DNA of 62,875 bases from Caldibacillus thermoamylovorans (GCF_000751775.1 NZ_CCRF01000065.1:1-62875); one strand, 5' to 3'; positions 22,026 to 35,896 are shown, numbered from the stretch's first letter. The notes: a model not told the origin generated them from the sequence alone. Program-made: numbers and translations.

Positions 22026-24218
22026 TTAATTCATTACTCGGCGGACCGTATAAATATCATGGATTTGTTTAATTCGATCAACAACTTTTTTTAGATGGGC
22101 AACATTTTGAATCGATATTGATAAATGGATTGTAACGATTTTGTTCCGATCGGTTTTTCCTGTTACCTGGGTAATATTTGTTTTTGTCTCAGCAATTGCT
22201 TGTAATACTTCATTCAATAACCCTCTCCGATCATAACCGTTAATTTCCAAATCAACATTGTATTCTTTATTTGTCGAGGCATATCCTTCCCACTCAACCG
22301 GGATAAGCCGATCTTTTACATCATCGCCCTTTACATTCGGACAATCCGTTCTGTGAACCGAAACACCGCGTCCCTTCGTTATATAGCCGACAATTTCATC
22401 ACCCGGAATCGGACTGCAACATTTAGACAAGCGAATCAGTAAATTATCGATGCCTTTGACACGGACTCCTGCATCCCGGCGTTTCGGGTGATTAACAGGT
22501 TTTAACTCGGAAATATCTTTAAAGAGGAGTGTTTCATCCATATCTTTCTTTTTCCGTAATTTTTCGGTTAAGCGGTTGGCTATCTGAGCCGCTGTAATGC
22601 CATTGTAACCGACTGCCGCAAACATATCTTCTTCATTGGCAAAATTAAACTTATCCGCTACTCGTTTCAGGTTCTCGCTTGTCATAACTTCTTTTATATC
22701 AAATTCCATATTTCGAATTTCTTTTTCAACAAGTTCTCTGCCTTTATTGACATTTTCTTCCTTAAGTTGGCGTTTAAAGAATTGTTTAATTTTGTTTTTT
22801 GCCTGTGATGTTTGGGCGAGTTTAATCCAGTCTCGGCTTGGTCCATATGAATGTTTTGACGTAAGGATTTCGATAATATCACCGGTTTTTAGGCGGTAAT
22901 CAAGAGGTACCATTTTATTATTTACTTTAGCCCCAATCGTCTTATTACCTATTTCTGAATGAATTCGATAAGCAAAATCAATTGGTACAGACCCGGCCGG
23001 CAATTCAATGACATCACCTTTAGGGGTAAAAACATACACCATGTCAGAAAACAGGTCAACTTTTAATGAAGCCATAAATTCTTCGGCATTTGAAGATTCA
23101 TTTTGAAATTCAAGAATTTCTCTAAACCAGGTTAGTTTCTTTTCAAATTGATCGGGTGTGTTAAACTTTTTCCCTTCTTTATAGGCCCAATGTGCAGCAA
23201 TCCCGTATTCTGCAATTTGATGCATTTCAAACGTACGGATTTGTACTTCCAATGGATCCCCTTTTGGACCGATAACCGTTGTATGCAAGGATTGATATAA
23301 ATTTTGTTTCGGCATTGCAATATAATCTTTAAATCTTCCCGGCATCGGTTTCCAGCATGTATGAATAATTCCAAGAACGGCATAACAGTCCTTAATACTG
23401 TTTACAATAATTCGGACAGCCAGCAGATCATAAATTTCATTAAATTGTTTGTTTTGGAGGACCATTTTCCGGTAGATGCTGTAGATATGTTTGGGACGAC
23501 CGGTAATTTCAGCTTTAATCGAAACTTCATCTACCCGCTTTTGAACTTCATTGATCACTTCTTGAATATACTCTTCCCGCTCAGCACGTTTTCTTTTCAT
23601 TAAATTGACAATGCGATAATATTGTTGAGGATTTAAATAGCGAAGAGCCGTATCTTCCAATTCCCATTTTATTTTTGATATTCCAAGGCGGTGAGCAAGC
23701 GGTGCAAAAATTTCTAATGTTTCATTGGCGATTCGGCGTTGTTTTTCTTCCGGCAGATGTTTCAATGTCCGCATATTATGCAATCGGTCGGAAAACTTAA
23801 TGATGATAACACGCATATCCTTTGCCATTGCCACAAACATTTTCCGATGATTTTCCGCTTGTTGTTCCTGATGGGATTTATACTTGATTTTCCCTAATTT
23901 CGTTACACCATCAACGAGCATAGCAATTTCTTGACCAAATTCTTCTTCAATTTGCGCCAATGTTATATCCGTATCTTCAACAACATCGTGAAGAAACCCC
24001 GCCGCAAGTGTTGCCGGATCCATTTTTAAATCAGCCAAAATCCCGACAACCTGAATCGGATGGATGATATAGGGCTCACCGGATTTTCGAATTTGATTAT
24101 GGTGTGCCTGTTCTGCAAATTCGTATGCATGGCGAACCAATTCCGTATGTTCTTCATTTAAATAACTACTTACTTTTTCCATACACTCTTCAATTGTCAT
24201 TGTTTGATCGGAACTCAT
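22026..24218 (-). CDS. relA: Bifunctional (p)ppGpp synthetase/hydrolase RelA
   Basis: This 730-residue long RSH enzyme has an N-terminal HD hydrolase domain with HDVVEDT, a synthetase domain around residues 240-345 with [18 protein letters not shown], a TGS domain near residues 390-455, a zinc-finger-like [10 protein letters not shown], and an ACT domain at the end. Both catalytic centres look intact. GTG 24227 is inside the ribosome site, so ATG 24218 (MSSDQTM) is chosen. Confidence 0.97.
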   Translation of the reverse strand: MSSDQTMTIEECMEKVSSYLNEEHTELVRHAYEFAEQAHHNQIRKSGEPYIIHPIQVVGILADLKMDPATLAAGFLHDVVEDTDITLAQIEEEFGQEIAMLVDGVTKLGKIKYKSHQEQQAENHRKMFVAMAKDMRVIIIKFSDRLHNMRTLKHLPEEKQRRIANETLEIFAPLAHRLGISKIKWELEDTALRYLNPQQYYRIVNLMKRKRAEREEYIQEVINEVQKRVDEVSIKAEITGRPKHIYSIYRKMVLQNKQFNEIYDLLAVRIIVNSIKDCYAVLGIIHTCWKPMPGRFKDYIAMPKQNLYQSLHTTVIGPKGDPLEVQIRTFEMHQIAEYGIAAHWAYKEGKKFNTPDQFEKKLTWFREILEFQNESSNAEEFMASLKVDLFSDMVYVFTPKGDVIELPAGSVPIDFAYRIHSEIGNKTIGAKVNNKMVPLDYRLKTGDIIEILTSKHSYGPSRDWIKLAQTSQAKNKIKQFFKRQLKEENVNKGRELVEKEIRNMEFDIKEVMTSENLKRVADKFNFANEEDMFAAVGYNGITAAQIANRLTEKLRKKKDMDETLLFKDISELKPVNHPKRRDAGVRVKGIDNLLIRLSKCCSPIPGDEIVGYITKGRGVSVHRTDCPNVKGDDVKDRLIPVEWEGYASTNKEYNVDLEINGYDRRGLLNEVLQAIAETKTNITQVTGKTDRNKIVTIHLSISIQNVAHLKKVVDRIKQIHDIYTVRRVMN

Positions 24219-24645
24219 GATAATCACCTTTATAGAAATGCATCAATATTTGTATCAAAATAAGTCATGATTGCCTGTCCAAATAAAGTGGACCTTCAAC
24301 CAGTGACAGAAATTGCTAACCCACGCTGGATTGTAAAAGGAACTTAAAGTGAATATGCATAGGGCTTGTCTAATCAACATGTACCACCCAAACCACTCGG
24401 CTAAAGAAGCATATCCCCTCTACCTCTTAACTTTTGTGTCGAAACAAATCTTGTTGGGTTCCTTGACTGATGAAATAGGGTATATTCATCCAAATGAAAG
24501 TTTGCACATTCATATTGATTGTTATTATTATTGATAATTATGGCGAAAAAGTAAAGCATTTTTATTTTTGTGTAGGTTAATATTTAATTTTCCAACAAAG
24601 AAGTGAATTCGATGCACCGAGGAATTTTATAATTTCTTATTTTGT
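24219..24645. other. Intergenic stretch between apt terminator and relA
   Basis: No credible gene is seen. AAATAAAGTGGACCTTCAAC followed by CAGTGA, near 24284, resembles the start of the dispersed repeat upstream of adhE but is heavily decayed. No convincing relA promoter was found. Confidence 0.5.
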
Positions 24646-24674
24646 TAAAAAATAGCTTGGCGAAAAAGCCAAGC
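24646..24674 (-). terminator. Intrinsic terminator after apt
   Basis: GCTTGGC and GCCAAGC (plus 24655-24674) pair across a six-base loop, followed on the minus strand by TATTTTTT. Confidence 0.88.
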
Positions 24675-24695
24675 CCCTCAAAAAAAAAAACAAAA

Positions 24696-25208
24696 CTAGT
24701 ATTGAATCAAAGTTTTTAAATCGATACCTGATAATTTTTCCCGACCGTTTAAATACGTTAATTCAATAAGAAATGCCGCACCAACTACGATTCCGCCTAA
24801 TTGTTCAACCAATTTTTTGGTTGCTTCTATCGTCCCGCCAGTTGCCAATAAATCATCAATAATCAACACCCGTTGTCCGGGTTTTACCGCATCTTTATGA
24901 ATGGTCAGGACATCCTTACCATATTCCAAGCCATATTCTACTTTAATGGTTTCCCGAGGAAGTTTCCCTTCTTTACGTACCGGTGCAAACCCAACGCCTA
25001 AAGCATAAGCAACTGGACAACCAATGATGAATCCGCGAGCTTCCGGACCGACGACAATGTCAATTTGTTTTTCTTTCGCATACTCAACAATTTGATCCGT
25101 TGCGTATTTAAACGCAGCTCCATCGGCCATTAACGGCGTAATGTCTTTAAAACTAATTCCTTTACTTGGCCAATCTTCAACTATCGCAATATATTTTTCT
25201 AAATCCAT
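24696..25208 (-). CDS. apt: Adenine phosphoribosyltransferase
   Basis: This 170-residue enzyme salvages adenine with PRPP to AMP. The PRPP motif is [13 protein letters not shown] at about residues 118-130, and the adenine-side loop [11 protein letters not shown] is present. AAGGAGG precedes the ATG. The start overlaps the recJ stop by ten bases, so the two are translated from one message. Confidence 0.97.
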   Translation of the reverse strand: MDLEKYIAIVEDWPSKGISFKDITPLMADGAAFKYATDQIVEYAKEKQIDIVVGPEARGFIIGCPVAYALGVGFAPVRKEGKLPRETIKVEYGLEYGKDVLTIHKDAVKPGQRVLIIDDLLATGGTIEATKKLVEQLGGIVVGAAFLIELTYLNGREKLSGIDLKTLIQY

Positions 25209-27559
25209 GCCTTTGCCTCCTTCATATTTGCGGTACCGATAAATCTATCGAGACTAATTTTTAATTGTTTATAGGATGAAAAGAGCAACTCTTTTTCCAA
25301 TTGAATAATTTCTTGCCTTAATTGGTAAGTTTTCGATTCTGATAAATCTCGTTTTGACGGATCTTTTATAACTGAAAGAATCCCATTATCCATTGTAACA
25401 AAATTCAGTTCAAAAAACACCGTCAGCATAAATTTTAGTGTATGAAGTGACCATCCTTTATATTTCGCCAAATCAGCGCCATAACGCCGGAAATCAAACA
25501 CACCTTTTTTACGCAAGAATGCATACATCCATTTGAAATGTTCTCTTGTCGGCATCGTATTTAAAAGTTCGATATCGTCTTGATAAAAATGAGCATAAAT
25601 TCTTGCAACCTGCTTTCCTGCCAATAATGACTCTAATTGTTTTTTTGTTTGGGGTAAATCAATTAGAACAATGTTCATTCCGTCAATATCGCAATTTTTT
25701 GCTGAGGCTTCAGAATGGATGATTTCAAGACCGGCAGCGAACTCGGATAAATTCATTTGATTGACGGTTGATTCCCGAAACACAATTAGTTTACTGCTTT
25801 TTTCCGGTACTTGATGAATCCACTGGTCGATTCTTCGGTTTCCACGATAATCAAACAACTGCCATTCATCGATACAAATATCTTTCAATATAAACTGGGG
25901 CTTACTAACATGATTCCATTCATTAATCGCTAACTCTCCAATAACTGAAGCTTTCGATAATGGTGATATTTCATCGGCAAGATCCCCCATATGAAAACCG
26001 ATACAATCAAGTTGAGCCGAGTCGTTTTCAATAATTGCTTTCAGATGATTTTTCTCTGCACCGACTTTTTTGATTTGTGGCAATTGAATATCATTTATTA
26101 AAAGCAATGGTTTTGGATTTTCTGTTCCAAAAGGCGCAAACTGAAGCAATTCTTTAACAGACTGTAAATGGATATCCTCTAATGGGATTACACCATCGAC
26201 TTCAGTAACCGGGATAAAATCATCTTCATCTAATTGTTCTCTAGCCAACCGGTTCAACTGTTCCCGTAATTCCGGAACATCTGAAGTTCTCATGGTCAGG
26301 CCGGCAGCCATCGGGTGTCCGCCAAAATGCGGTAAAAGTTCTTTACATTGGAACAAATTTTGATACATATTAAATTTTGGAATACTTCTTGCTGACCCCT
26401 TAGCCAACCCGGTTGCTTGATCAAATGAAAAAACAATAACCGGCCGATAAAATTTTTCTACTAATCTAGAAGCAACAATGCCAATGACCCCTGCATGCCA
26501 GCCTTCCTTACCAACCACGATGACCTGATCGTTTATGTAATTCGATGATTGGGATATTTCCTCAATCGCTTCTACAGTTATTTTATCGACGATTTCTTGT
26601 CTTTCTTTATTGATTTCATTAATTTCATAGGCCAATTGTTCAGCCTCATCTTTATCATTTGCCAAGAATAAATCAACGACCATACCGGCATGGTATAATC
26701 TTCCGGGAGCGTTTATCCGCGGGGCTAGTCCAAAACTAATGGATTCTTCATTTAATTCTTGCTGATTGATTCCGGCCACCCGCATTAAAGCCTTTAAACC
26801 AGTATGATCCGACGATTGTAAAAGAGGTAATGCTTTTTTAACAATCAAGCGATTTTCATCTTTGAGAGGTACTAAATCAGCGATTGTTCCGATTGCGGCA
26901 AAAGGAAGCAATTCTTCCGGAACTTTCCCTAAAAGAGCCGTCGCCAATTTAAACGCGACACCGACACCGGCTAAATCTTTAAACGGGTAATTGGAATCCG
27001 CCCTCTTCGGATGAATAATAGCCAAACAATCCGGGAGTTCCGGACCGGGTTCGTGATGATCGGTGATGATTAAATCAATACCAATTTCTTTTGCCACTTT
27101 TGCTTCATGAATCCCGGCAATCCCGTTATCAACCGTGATAATTAAATGGTAACCGGATTCTTTCAGTGTTCGAAAGGCCTGTTCATTTGGACCATATCCT
27201 TCCGTGAAGCGATTTGGTATATAAAAATCGGCATCGGCACCGAGTTCACGTAATGTTTTCAATAATACATAAGTACTTGTTACTCCATCCGCATCATAGT
27301 CACCGTACACGACCATTCGCTCGCGGTTTCGAATTGCCTGAAAAATTCGTTCAACACATATATCCATATCATTGAGCAAAAAAGGATGGTGAAATTCTTC
27401 ATCCGGATTTAAAAATTTCTTTACACTTTCAGCCGTATCTAAACCTCGATTGACTAATAAATTTGCTACTAGAGGTGTCAACTGCAGTTCATTCATTAAT
27501 TGTTCCGCTTTTTGACGATTCCCTTCTCGAACCATCCAACGCGTCTTTGCTTGCAACAT
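25199..27559 (-). CDS. recJ: Single-stranded-DNA-specific exonuclease RecJ
   Basis: This 786-residue DHH-family 5'-3' exonuclease acts in recombination and repair. DYDADGVTS lies near residue 90, ITVDNG and ITDHHE follow, DHHA1 carries [12 protein letters not shown], and a Bacillus-type C-terminal region is present. The frame opens with GTG at 27571, which overlaps the ribosome site, so ATG 27559 (MLQAKTRW) is preferred and matches the length of the B. subtilis protein. The yrvC and yrvD genes that lie beside recJ in B. subtilis are not here. Confidence 0.95.
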   Translation of the reverse strand: MLQAKTRWMVREGNRQKAEQLMNELQLTPLVANLLVNRGLDTAESVKKFLNPDEEFHHPFLLNDMDICVERIFQAIRNRERMVVYGDYDADGVTSTYVLLKTLRELGADADFYIPNRFTEGYGPNEQAFRTLKESGYHLIITVDNGIAGIHEAKVAKEIGIDLIITDHHEPGPELPDCLAIIHPKRADSNYPFKDLAGVGVAFKLATALLGKVPEELLPFAAIGTIADLVPLKDENRLIVKKALPLLQSSDHTGLKALMRVAGINQQELNEESISFGLAPRINAPGRLYHAGMVVDLFLANDKDEAEQLAYEINEINKERQEIVDKITVEAIEEISQSSNYINDQVIVVGKEGWHAGVIGIVASRLVEKFYRPVIVFSFDQATGLAKGSARSIPKFNMYQNLFQCKELLPHFGGHPMAAGLTMRTSDVPELREQLNRLAREQLDEDDFIPVTEVDGVIPLEDIHLQSVKELLQFAPFGTENPKPLLLINDIQLPQIKKVGAEKNHLKAIIENDSAQLDCIGFHMGDLADEISPLSKASVIGELAINEWNHVSKPQFILKDICIDEWQLFDYRGNRRIDQWIHQVPEKSSKLIVFRESTVNQMNLSEFAAGLEIIHSEASAKNCDIDGMNIVLIDLPQTKKQLESLLAGKQVARIYAHFYQDDIELLNTMPTREHFKWMYAFLRKKGVFDFRRYGADLAKYKGWSLHTLKFMLTVFFELNFVTMDNGILSVIKDPSKRDLSESKTYQLRQEIIQLEKELLFSSYKQLKISLDRFIGTANMKEAKAWI

Positions 27560-27625
27560 ATTTCCTTTCACCTCTCAACTCATCTATTATACTAGAGGAA
27601 TAGAAGTGAATCAATGAGAGGATTA

Positions 27626-27652
27626 GAAAAAAAACGCCCCTAAGATAGGAGC
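27626..27652 (-). terminator. Intrinsic terminator after secDF
   Basis: GCTCCTA and TAGGGGC (plus 27636-27652) form a short stem with one G-T pair, followed on the minus strand by a run of about eight Ts. Confidence 0.85.
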
Positions 27653-27668
27653 GAGTAAAATTCATTAT

Positions 27669-29930
27669 TTACACAACCGGTTGATCGGAGTATTTTTTCT
27701 TTTCTTTATACGTAATCAATACACCTTTTTTCTTCAATTCTTTGCCTTTCCATACGAGCCATAATTGAGCGGCAATAAAGACCGAGGAATAAACCCCGAC
27801 AATTAAGCCGACTAGCATGGCAAGGGAGAAGTTCCAAATTGCTTGACTACCCATTAATAATAAGAAAATGATCGGCAATAATGTCGAAAGTGAAGTATTA
27901 ATGGAACGTGTCAACACTTGACGCAAGCTTTTATTAACAATCTCTTCCAATTCTTGATAAGTACGGATTCTCTTCTTTTTCTTCATATGATCGCGAATCC
28001 TGTCAAATGTAACAATCGTATCATTAATGGAAAACCCGATAATGGTTAAAACGGCCGCTACGAAATTGAGATCAACTTCAAGTCTCGAAATACTAAAGAC
28101 TGCTACCATAAAGAACGAGTCATGGATTAATGCTAAGATCGCCGCTGTCCCCATTTTCCATTCAAAGCGGAATGCAGTATAAATGATGATTCCGGCTAAT
28201 GAAATCAGCACAGCATAAATGGCATTTTTTACCAATTCCCGGCCAACTGTCGGAGTAACGACACTAACATTCGGATCGGCACCATATTTCTCATGGAAGT
28301 AATCTTTTAATTCATTGATTTCATTTTGAGATAAACTGCCTTTATAACGAGCGACGGCACTGTTGTTATTATCACCGGATAAAACAATATCATCCGTTTC
28401 AATATCAAATTTTGCTAATTCACTTTTTACTGTTTCTGTCGTTAAAGGTTTATCCGAGGATACTTCAATCCGGGTACCACTGGTAAAGTCAATGGACAAG
28501 TTTAACCGGAAGATAAGCAACATAACGATACCTAGTGCAAGTAAAACACCGGATAACGTAAAAAATACATTTTTTCGTTTTACAAAATCAATTTTATCAA
28601 AGCGAGTAGGAAGATCGACTGTTTCGACACCCTGTTTGATATCATGAACATCTTGTTTTTTTACACCAAACCAACCTAATTTATGGTTAAACCAATTGCT
28701 GTGAACAAGCAAACCCAATAAGAAACGGGATAAATATACAGCTGTGATGAAGCTGATTAACAAGCTGATAATGAGCATTGTTGCGAAGCCTTTGACAGAA
28801 CTTTGTCCATAAATATATAGAACAACGGCTGCTATCAGTGTCGTAATTTGGGCGTCAAAGATCGTGACAAATGATGTTTTATTTGATTCTTTAAAAGCAG
28901 CTTGAAGGGAGCGTCCTACTTTAATCTCCTCTTTAAGTCGCTCGTATGCGATAATATTTGCATCGACCGCCATCCCAACACCTAATACAAATGCTGCAAT
29001 ACCCGGTAATGTCAAAACCGCATTAAGTCCATCATAAACAGCTAAAAGCAGCCAAATATAAACCGATAAGGCAATACAAGCAACCAGACCCGGCAAGCGG
29101 TAATAGACAATTAAGAAGAGGTAGATAGCAGCTATTCCAATAATTCCGGCTAATACGGTAGATTGTAAAGCATCAGAACCAAATTGGGCACCGACCGACG
29201 TAGAATAAATTTCCTTCAACTTAACAGGTAAAGCACCGGCATTTAATAGTTCAGCCAATGTTTTTGCCTCTTCTACAGTGAAATTCCCTGTAATTTCCAC
29301 ATCGCGACTATTGATAACCTTTGAAACCATCGGTGCAGAAATATATTTTGGATTTTTCTTTCCGGCCTCTTTTGCATAGGAGTCTTTATCTTCATCAAAA
29401 TCAAGCCAAATAACCATAACGGAAGGGGTCTTTTCCATAGCTTTTTCTGTCGCCTTGGCAAATCGTGAAGCATCTTTCAATTTTAAGGTGACGTTCGGCT
29501 TGCCGTTTTGGTCATAGGATTGTTTTGCGCCTCCTTGGACAAGATCCGTACCATCAAGTAATTTATTATCTTCAGAGTCACGGAAAGATAACTCTGCCGT
29601 TGTGGATAACATTTCCCTTGCTTGTTTTTGATCCTTTATCCCTGCCAGTTGAACCCTGATACGATTTCCTTCTTCTACATCGATTCTCGGCTCACTGACA
29701 CCTAAAGCATTAATCCGTTTACTCAGTGCTTCTGCTGTGCTGGCTAATGTAGCCTGAGTAATTTTATCCCCATCATTTACAGGTTTGACCTGGTAGAGTA
29801 CTTCAAATCCACCTTGCAAGTCAAGTCCAAGCTTGATTCGGTTAAGAATGGGATTTGTCGTTGTACCAAGCAAGCTAGCAAATAAAATAAGAAGAAGAAA
29901 AAAAGCAATAATTCTGCTACGTTTAATCAT
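27669..29930 (-). CDS. secDF: Fused protein translocase subunit SecDF
   Basis: SecD and SecF are joined in one 753-residue protein with about twelve membrane segments, which uses the proton gradient to aid export. LGLDLQGGFEVLYQV is the SecD start, GVGMAVDANIIAYERLKEE the SecD helix-4 motif, the junction is near residue 450, and GFSINDTIVTFDRIRD belongs to SecF. The only GGAGG lies twelve bases before the ATG, an unusually long spacing, and no other start is available. Confidence 0.96.
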   Translation of the reverse strand: MIKRSRIIAFFLLLILFASLLGTTTNPILNRIKLGLDLQGGFEVLYQVKPVNDGDKITQATLASTAEALSKRINALGVSEPRIDVEEGNRIRVQLAGIKDQKQAREMLSTTAELSFRDSEDNKLLDGTDLVQGGAKQSYDQNGKPNVTLKLKDASRFAKATEKAMEKTPSVMVIWLDFDEDKDSYAKEAGKKNPKYISAPMVSKVINSRDVEITGNFTVEEAKTLAELLNAGALPVKLKEIYSTSVGAQFGSDALQSTVLAGIIGIAAIYLFLIVYYRLPGLVACIALSVYIWLLLAVYDGLNAVLTLPGIAAFVLGVGMAVDANIIAYERLKEEIKVGRSLQAAFKESNKTSFVTIFDAQITTLIAAVVLYIYGQSSVKGFATMLIISLLISFITAVYLSRFLLGLLVHSNWFNHKLGWFGVKKQDVHDIKQGVETVDLPTRFDKIDFVKRKNVFFTLSGVLLALGIVMLLIFRLNLSIDFTSGTRIEVSSDKPLTTETVKSELAKFDIETDDIVLSGDNNNSAVARYKGSLSQNEINELKDYFHEKYGADPNVSVVTPTVGRELVKNAIYAVLISLAGIIIYTAFRFEWKMGTAAILALIHDSFFMVAVFSISRLEVDLNFVAAVLTIIGFSINDTIVTFDRIRDHMKKKKRIRTYQELEEIVNKSLRQVLTRSINTSLSTLLPIIFLLLMGSQAIWNFSLAMLVGLIVGVYSSVFIAAQLWLVWKGKELKKKGVLITYKEKKKYSDQPVV

Positions 29931-30056
29931 TTGTTTAAAAATCCTCCCTTAAAGAGAACACCCATATTAGCTATGAAAAACGTTTTTATATGAGGTTTCA
30001 ATATCATTTATTACCATGTACATTATGTTACATCCGTTACAAGCTGTCAATTTTTC

Positions 30057-30356
30057 CTATTTTTTCAATAATTCTTCTAGTTCACTCGCTCCCGCATCCG
30101 AGAACCAATCAGTTCCCTTTAAATGTTCAACGGTTTGAAAGGAAATAAAATCGCTAACCTTCACACTCAAAATATCGCGGACGATTTCATAAATATGTAC
30201 ATCTTCCCGCGGCTTTCTCCATTTTTTTGTAAGTAAAAAATTCCATAAATCATCTTCAGAAACTTGATCATAGTCAAAAACTTTAAATTCATCCAGCTTC
30301 GAACTCAAGACAACTGCAACATCTTCTCGATATTTTTCATAGAGATGAACAGTCAA
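30057..30356 (-). CDS. comN: Post-transcriptional regulator ComN (YrzD)
   Basis: This 99-residue cytoplasmic protein includes LWNFLLTKKWRKP and HIYEIVRDILSVKVSDFISF. In B. subtilis, ComN acts on comE mRNA and localises with DivIVA. The frame is open to 30428, but AAGGTGGGG sits a few bases before TTG 30356, which gives the family length. A GTG at 30368 is the alternative. It is divergent from spoVB and next to secDF, as in B. subtilis. Confidence 0.82.
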   Translation of the reverse strand: MTVHLYEKYREDVAVVLSSKLDEFKVFDYDQVSEDDLWNFLLTKKWRKPREDVHIYEIVRDILSVKVSDFISFQTVEHLKGTDWFSDAGASELEELLKK

Positions 30357-30488
30357 AGTAATCCCCACCTTCTTCCAAATATAACGATTTGACAAGCAAT
30401 GATTAAAATTGTTAGCAAGGTTGTCCACAAATTTGCATATATATCATTGTATAAAAAAAAATCCCATTTGAGAAGGCAGGGAACAAAA

Positions 30489-32039
30489 ATGTCTAAATTT
30501 CTAAAAGGAACAATCATCCTCTTAGTTGCCGGTCTTATCACCCGAATGCTCGGATTCCTTAATCGGATTTTAATAGCAAGATTGATTGGTGAAGAGGGTG
30601 TAGGTTTATATATGATGGCTTACCCTACATTTTCTTTGGTTGTAACATTAACACAAGTGGGCTTACCGGTTGCCATTTCCAAACGGGTTGCAGAGGCGGA
30701 CGCAAAGGGAGATTCGGCAAAGGTAAAGAAAATACTGGTTGTTTCGTTAATGACAACATTGACTTTATCGGTAATTTTTACACCGGTACTCTTTTTTGGT
30801 GCACCTATTTTAGCGAAAACTGTTTTTACCGATGCAAGAATTATTTATCCTATCCTTGCCATTAGTCCGGTCATCCCGATTATAGCCGTTAGCTCGGTAA
30901 TTGCCGGATATTTTCAAGGGAAGCAAAATATGAAACCTTCCGCTTATTCGCTATTGATTGAACAAACGGTACGAATCATATTTATTATGATTTTAGCAAA
31001 AATGTTCTTACCTTATGGAATTGAGTATGCAGCATCAGCAGTTATGATCGCTACGGTAATCGGAGAACTAGTTTCTTTACTTTATTTATTAACGATGTTC
31101 AAAATTCGAAAACCGTTTCCATTACGAAAGAACTTTTTTAAAAGCTTGGGCAAAACAAAAACGATTTTTAAAGAATTAATGAGTATCGGCATACCAACGA
31201 CCGGCAGCAGAATGATTGGTTCTGTTTCCTGGTTTTTAGAACCGATTGTTGTTACCCAAGCGTTAGCCATTGCCGGTGTAAGTGCCGTGATGGCGACAAA
31301 ACAATACGGTGCTTTGACCGGATTTGCCATGCCGTTATTATTACTGCCTTCTTTTGTAACGATTGCCTTAAGTACTTCCCTTGTCCCTGCCATTAGTGAA
31401 GCGCATTCATTAAAACAATATGCAATGGTGGAGAAGCGGATCCAACAGGCATTGAAATTTTGTGTGTTAACAGGCGCGTTGCCGGTCATCATTTTACTTG
31501 TTCTTGCCGGTCCGTTAATGGAACTGTTATATAATTCTTTAAGCGGCGCATATTTTATTAAATTAATTGCTCCGTTCATCATATTGCAATATTTACAATC
31601 CCCTTTACAATCAGCACTTCAAGCATTAGATTTGGCTCGGGCAGCCATGATTAACAGTTTAATTGGTGCTGTAGTAAAGTTAATGCTCATTTTTACTCTT
31701 GCTTCCAATCCAAGCTTTGGTATTAATGGGGTTGCTATTGGCATTGTTGTTGGCTTTATACTGGTAACCTTACTTCATTATGCAACGATTTTAAAGGTGA
31801 TCCCACTTACTTTTTATGCCGGTTACTATGCAAAAATTTTGATTACAACTATACTTACCGGTTTTGCCGGAAAGTATCTATATCCTATTTTTTCCGTACA
31901 ACTGCCCTTACTATTTGCAATTTTTGCAACGGTTATCGTAATGTGCGGAATTTATTTCCTCTTCTTGTTATTTTTAAAAGTAATTAATAAAGGAGACATT
32001 CAAAAAGCAATCTCTTTAATCATCCCAAACAGAAAATAA
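30489..32039 (+). CDS. spoVB: Stage V sporulation protein B (MOP-family flippase)
   Basis: This 516-residue polytopic protein (about fourteen helices) of the MurJ/MatE superfamily is required for spore cortex synthesis and probably flips lipid-linked precursors. It starts MSKFLKGTIILLVAGLITRM and has the family motif EEGVGLYMMAYPTFSLVVTL. The open frame begins at 30399 in the comN region. ATG 30489 with AAGGCAGGGA upstream gives the normal length. Confidence 0.93.
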   Translation: MSKFLKGTIILLVAGLITRMLGFLNRILIARLIGEEGVGLYMMAYPTFSLVVTLTQVGLPVAISKRVAEADAKGDSAKVKKILVVSLMTTLTLSVIFTPVLFFGAPILAKTVFTDARIIYPILAISPVIPIIAVSSVIAGYFQGKQNMKPSAYSLLIEQTVRIIFIMILAKMFLPYGIEYAASAVMIATVIGELVSLLYLLTMFKIRKPFPLRKNFFKSLGKTKTIFKELMSIGIPTTGSRMIGSVSWFLEPIVVTQALAIAGVSAVMATKQYGALTGFAMPLLLLPSFVTIALSTSLVPAISEAHSLKQYAMVEKRIQQALKFCVLTGALPVIILLVLAGPLMELLYNSLSGAYFIKLIAPFIILQYLQSPLQSALQALDLARAAMINSLIGAVVKLMLIFTLASNPSFGINGVAIGIVVGFILVTLLHYATILKVIPLTFYAGYYAKILITTILTGFAGKYLYPIFSVQLPLLFAIFATVIVMCGIYFLFLLFLKVINKGDIQKAISLIIPNRK

Positions 32040-32078
32040 TGTTTTTAGCAATTCATTCAGAAAGAGTTAAAAAAGTGT

Positions 32079-32112
32079 AAGGTCCTTTTACGAAAGGGAC
32101 CTTTGTATTATT
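32079..32112. terminator. Terminator between convergent spoVB and the DUF421 gene
   Basis: AAGGTCCTTTT and GAAAGGGACCTT form a hairpin (stem 32079-32104), followed by TGTATTATTAG on the plus strand. It probably serves spoVB and may also serve the opposite gene. Confidence 0.75.
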
Positions 32113-32749
32113 AGTTATATTTATCAATATAAAGTTTGCCGTTTTCGTAACTGCAAAAAGATATTTCTTTTAGATTTTTAATTCCTCTTTTATTTAATTC
32201 ATCGTATAACCATTCCTTATTCAAATTTAACTCTGATAATTTTTCTTCTTGCAGTTCTCCATCGATAATCAGTCCAACCGTGTAGCAGGTTTTATTTTTT
32301 TCCTTTTTTATGACAGATAGTTTCCCGGTTGGTTCCAAAATTGCATATTCAACATCGGAAATATAACGAATATTATTTTCTCTCAATTGCATGAGCAGAT
32401 CGTCGAAATTGTATCTTTGTTTTTTCATTTGTTTTTCGAGTATTTTTCCGTCTTTTATTATAATTGAAGGTTCACCATCGACTAGCTTTCGGAAATTTCG
32501 ACTTCTTAATGAAAGATGAGAAAAAATAATTTGAATGAGAACTAAAATTCCCATTGGTAAAATTGGTTTGAAAAAAGATTCATTGTATCTTTCAATGGCA
32601 ATGACGGCAATATCAGCAATCATAATAAACACAACTAAATCGATAACACCCAGCTCACCAATTTCCCTTTTCCCCATCAAACGAAAAATGAGGATAATTA
32701 ACAGATAAACAACAACTACTCGTAAAGAGATAATTCCATATATTTCCAT
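32111..32749 (-). CDS. yrbG: DUF421 membrane protein (YrbG/YetF family)
   Basis: This 213-residue protein has three N-terminal membrane helices and the YetF signature FRLMGKREIGELGVIDLVVF, followed by a soluble domain with RKLVDGEPSIIIKDGKI. The family includes spore-expressed proteins of unclear role. ATG 32749 (MEIYGII) has GGGGGAT upstream, while ATG 32773 would lie before it. It is convergent with spoVB, as yrbG is in B. subtilis. Confidence 0.85.
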   Translation of the reverse strand: MEIYGIISLRVVVVYLLIILIFRLMGKREIGELGVIDLVVFIMIADIAVIAIERYNESFFKPILPMGILVLIQIIFSHLSLRSRNFRKLVDGEPSIIIKDGKILEKQMKKQRYNFDDLLMQLRENNIRYISDVEYAILEPTGKLSVIKKEKNKTCYTVGLIIDGELQEEKLSELNLNKEWLYDELNKRGIKNLKEISFCSYENGKLYIDKYN

Positions 32750-32912
32750 ATCATATCCCCCGTTTCTCTTCAAATTAGTTTTCCTTTGTTTTCATTCCTT
32801 ATTCATTATTAATTGAGTTGAAAATTTAATAAAAGAGATTCTATTTTTGCCAAGCTCTGAATATGCTTGTACCAATATCAGTTTTAATGCCATGACTATG
32901 GGGGGACTATAT

Positions 32913-33302
32913 GTGGATACAAGAAGATTAAGCAGTTCTGTATTTATTGGTTTAGGTGTTGTTTATGTGGTTGCCGCACTATTTAGCTTGATATTCTCAT
33001 TAATTCTTAAGTTTTCATCGGTTCAAGAGGGACAACTTAGTTTAATAATTACAGTCATATCGTTTATTTCCTTATTTATTGGGGGTTTTGTTGCAGGCGG
33101 CCGTGGAAAGGAAAAAGGATGGCTACTGGGAGGGTTAACAGGAATATTATATACAGTGATTAATTTCTTGTTTCATTTTTTTGGATATGATTCCGTATTT
33201 AATATGGAACAAACAATCTATTATATTTGCTTTACGCTTACTGCTGTTATGGGGGGCATTCTCGGAGTAAATATGATGGGAAACCGTTCACGTCAAGCTT
33301 GA
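32913..33302 (+). CDS. yrzE: TIGR04086/YrzE membrane protein
   Basis: This 129-residue protein has four hydrophobic helices and glycine-rich turns (IGGFVAGGRGKEKGWLLGG) typical of the TIGR04086 family. Function is unknown. The frame begins at 32847 without a ribosome site. GGGGGGA seven bases before GTG 32913 gives MDTRRLSSSVF, the expected family start. An ATG at 32911 is out of frame. The gene faces the yajC terminator. Confidence 0.82.
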   Translation: MDTRRLSSSVFIGLGVVYVVAALFSLIFSLILKFSSVQEGQLSLIITVISFISLFIGGFVAGGRGKEKGWLLGGLTGILYTVINFLFHFFGYDSVFNMEQTIYYICFTLTAVMGGILGVNMMGNRSRQA

Positions 33303-33341
33303 TTTTGAGGATTAAATAAAATTCCGTTCTTTTTATCTTTG

Positions 33342-33373
33342 AAAAAAACCCAGCTCTTTTTATCGGGCTGGGT
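33342..33373 (-). terminator. Intrinsic terminator after yajC
   Basis: ACCCAGC and GCTGGGT (plus 33348-33373) form the stem. On the minus strand it is followed by seven Ts. It may also stop yrzE transcripts. Confidence 0.88.
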
Positions 33374-33398
33374 ATTCAATCATCACGGAAAACATTTC

Positions 33399-33674
33399 TT
33401 ACGATTTATTTGCTTTTTCTAACACATCACGAATAGCACTACGCTCGTATGTAAGACGACTGCCATCTCCACATTTAATAACGACTGTACTTTCATCAAT
33501 GGAGTCGATAAAGCCATGGAGACCGCCAATAGTTACTATTTTATCCCCTTTTTCCAGACTTGCTTGCATTTGCTGTACTGCTTTTTGACGCTTTTGTTGA
33601 GGTCTGATTAACAGGAAATAAAAAATGACCAACATCAAAACTAACATGAGAATACTGTATGTTCCTTGACTCAA
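33399..33674 (-). CDS. yajC: Preprotein translocase subunit YajC
   Basis: This 91-residue protein has a single N-terminal membrane helix, then the conserved FLLIRPQQKRQKAVQQMQ and GDKIVTIGGLHG. It associates with SecDF. The start is TTG 33674, eight bases after GAGGAGGT. It follows tgt closely in the queA-tgt-yajC operon. Confidence 0.94.
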   Translation of the reverse strand: MSQGTYSILMLVLMLVIFYFLLIRPQQKRQKAVQQMQASLEKGDKIVTIGGLHGFIDSIDESTVVIKCGDGSRLTYERSAIRDVLEKANKS

Positions 33675-33692
33675 TTTGTTACCTCCTCTCTA

Positions 33693-35880
<2,188 letters not shown>

Positions 35881-35896
35881 TGTTTCCCACCAACTT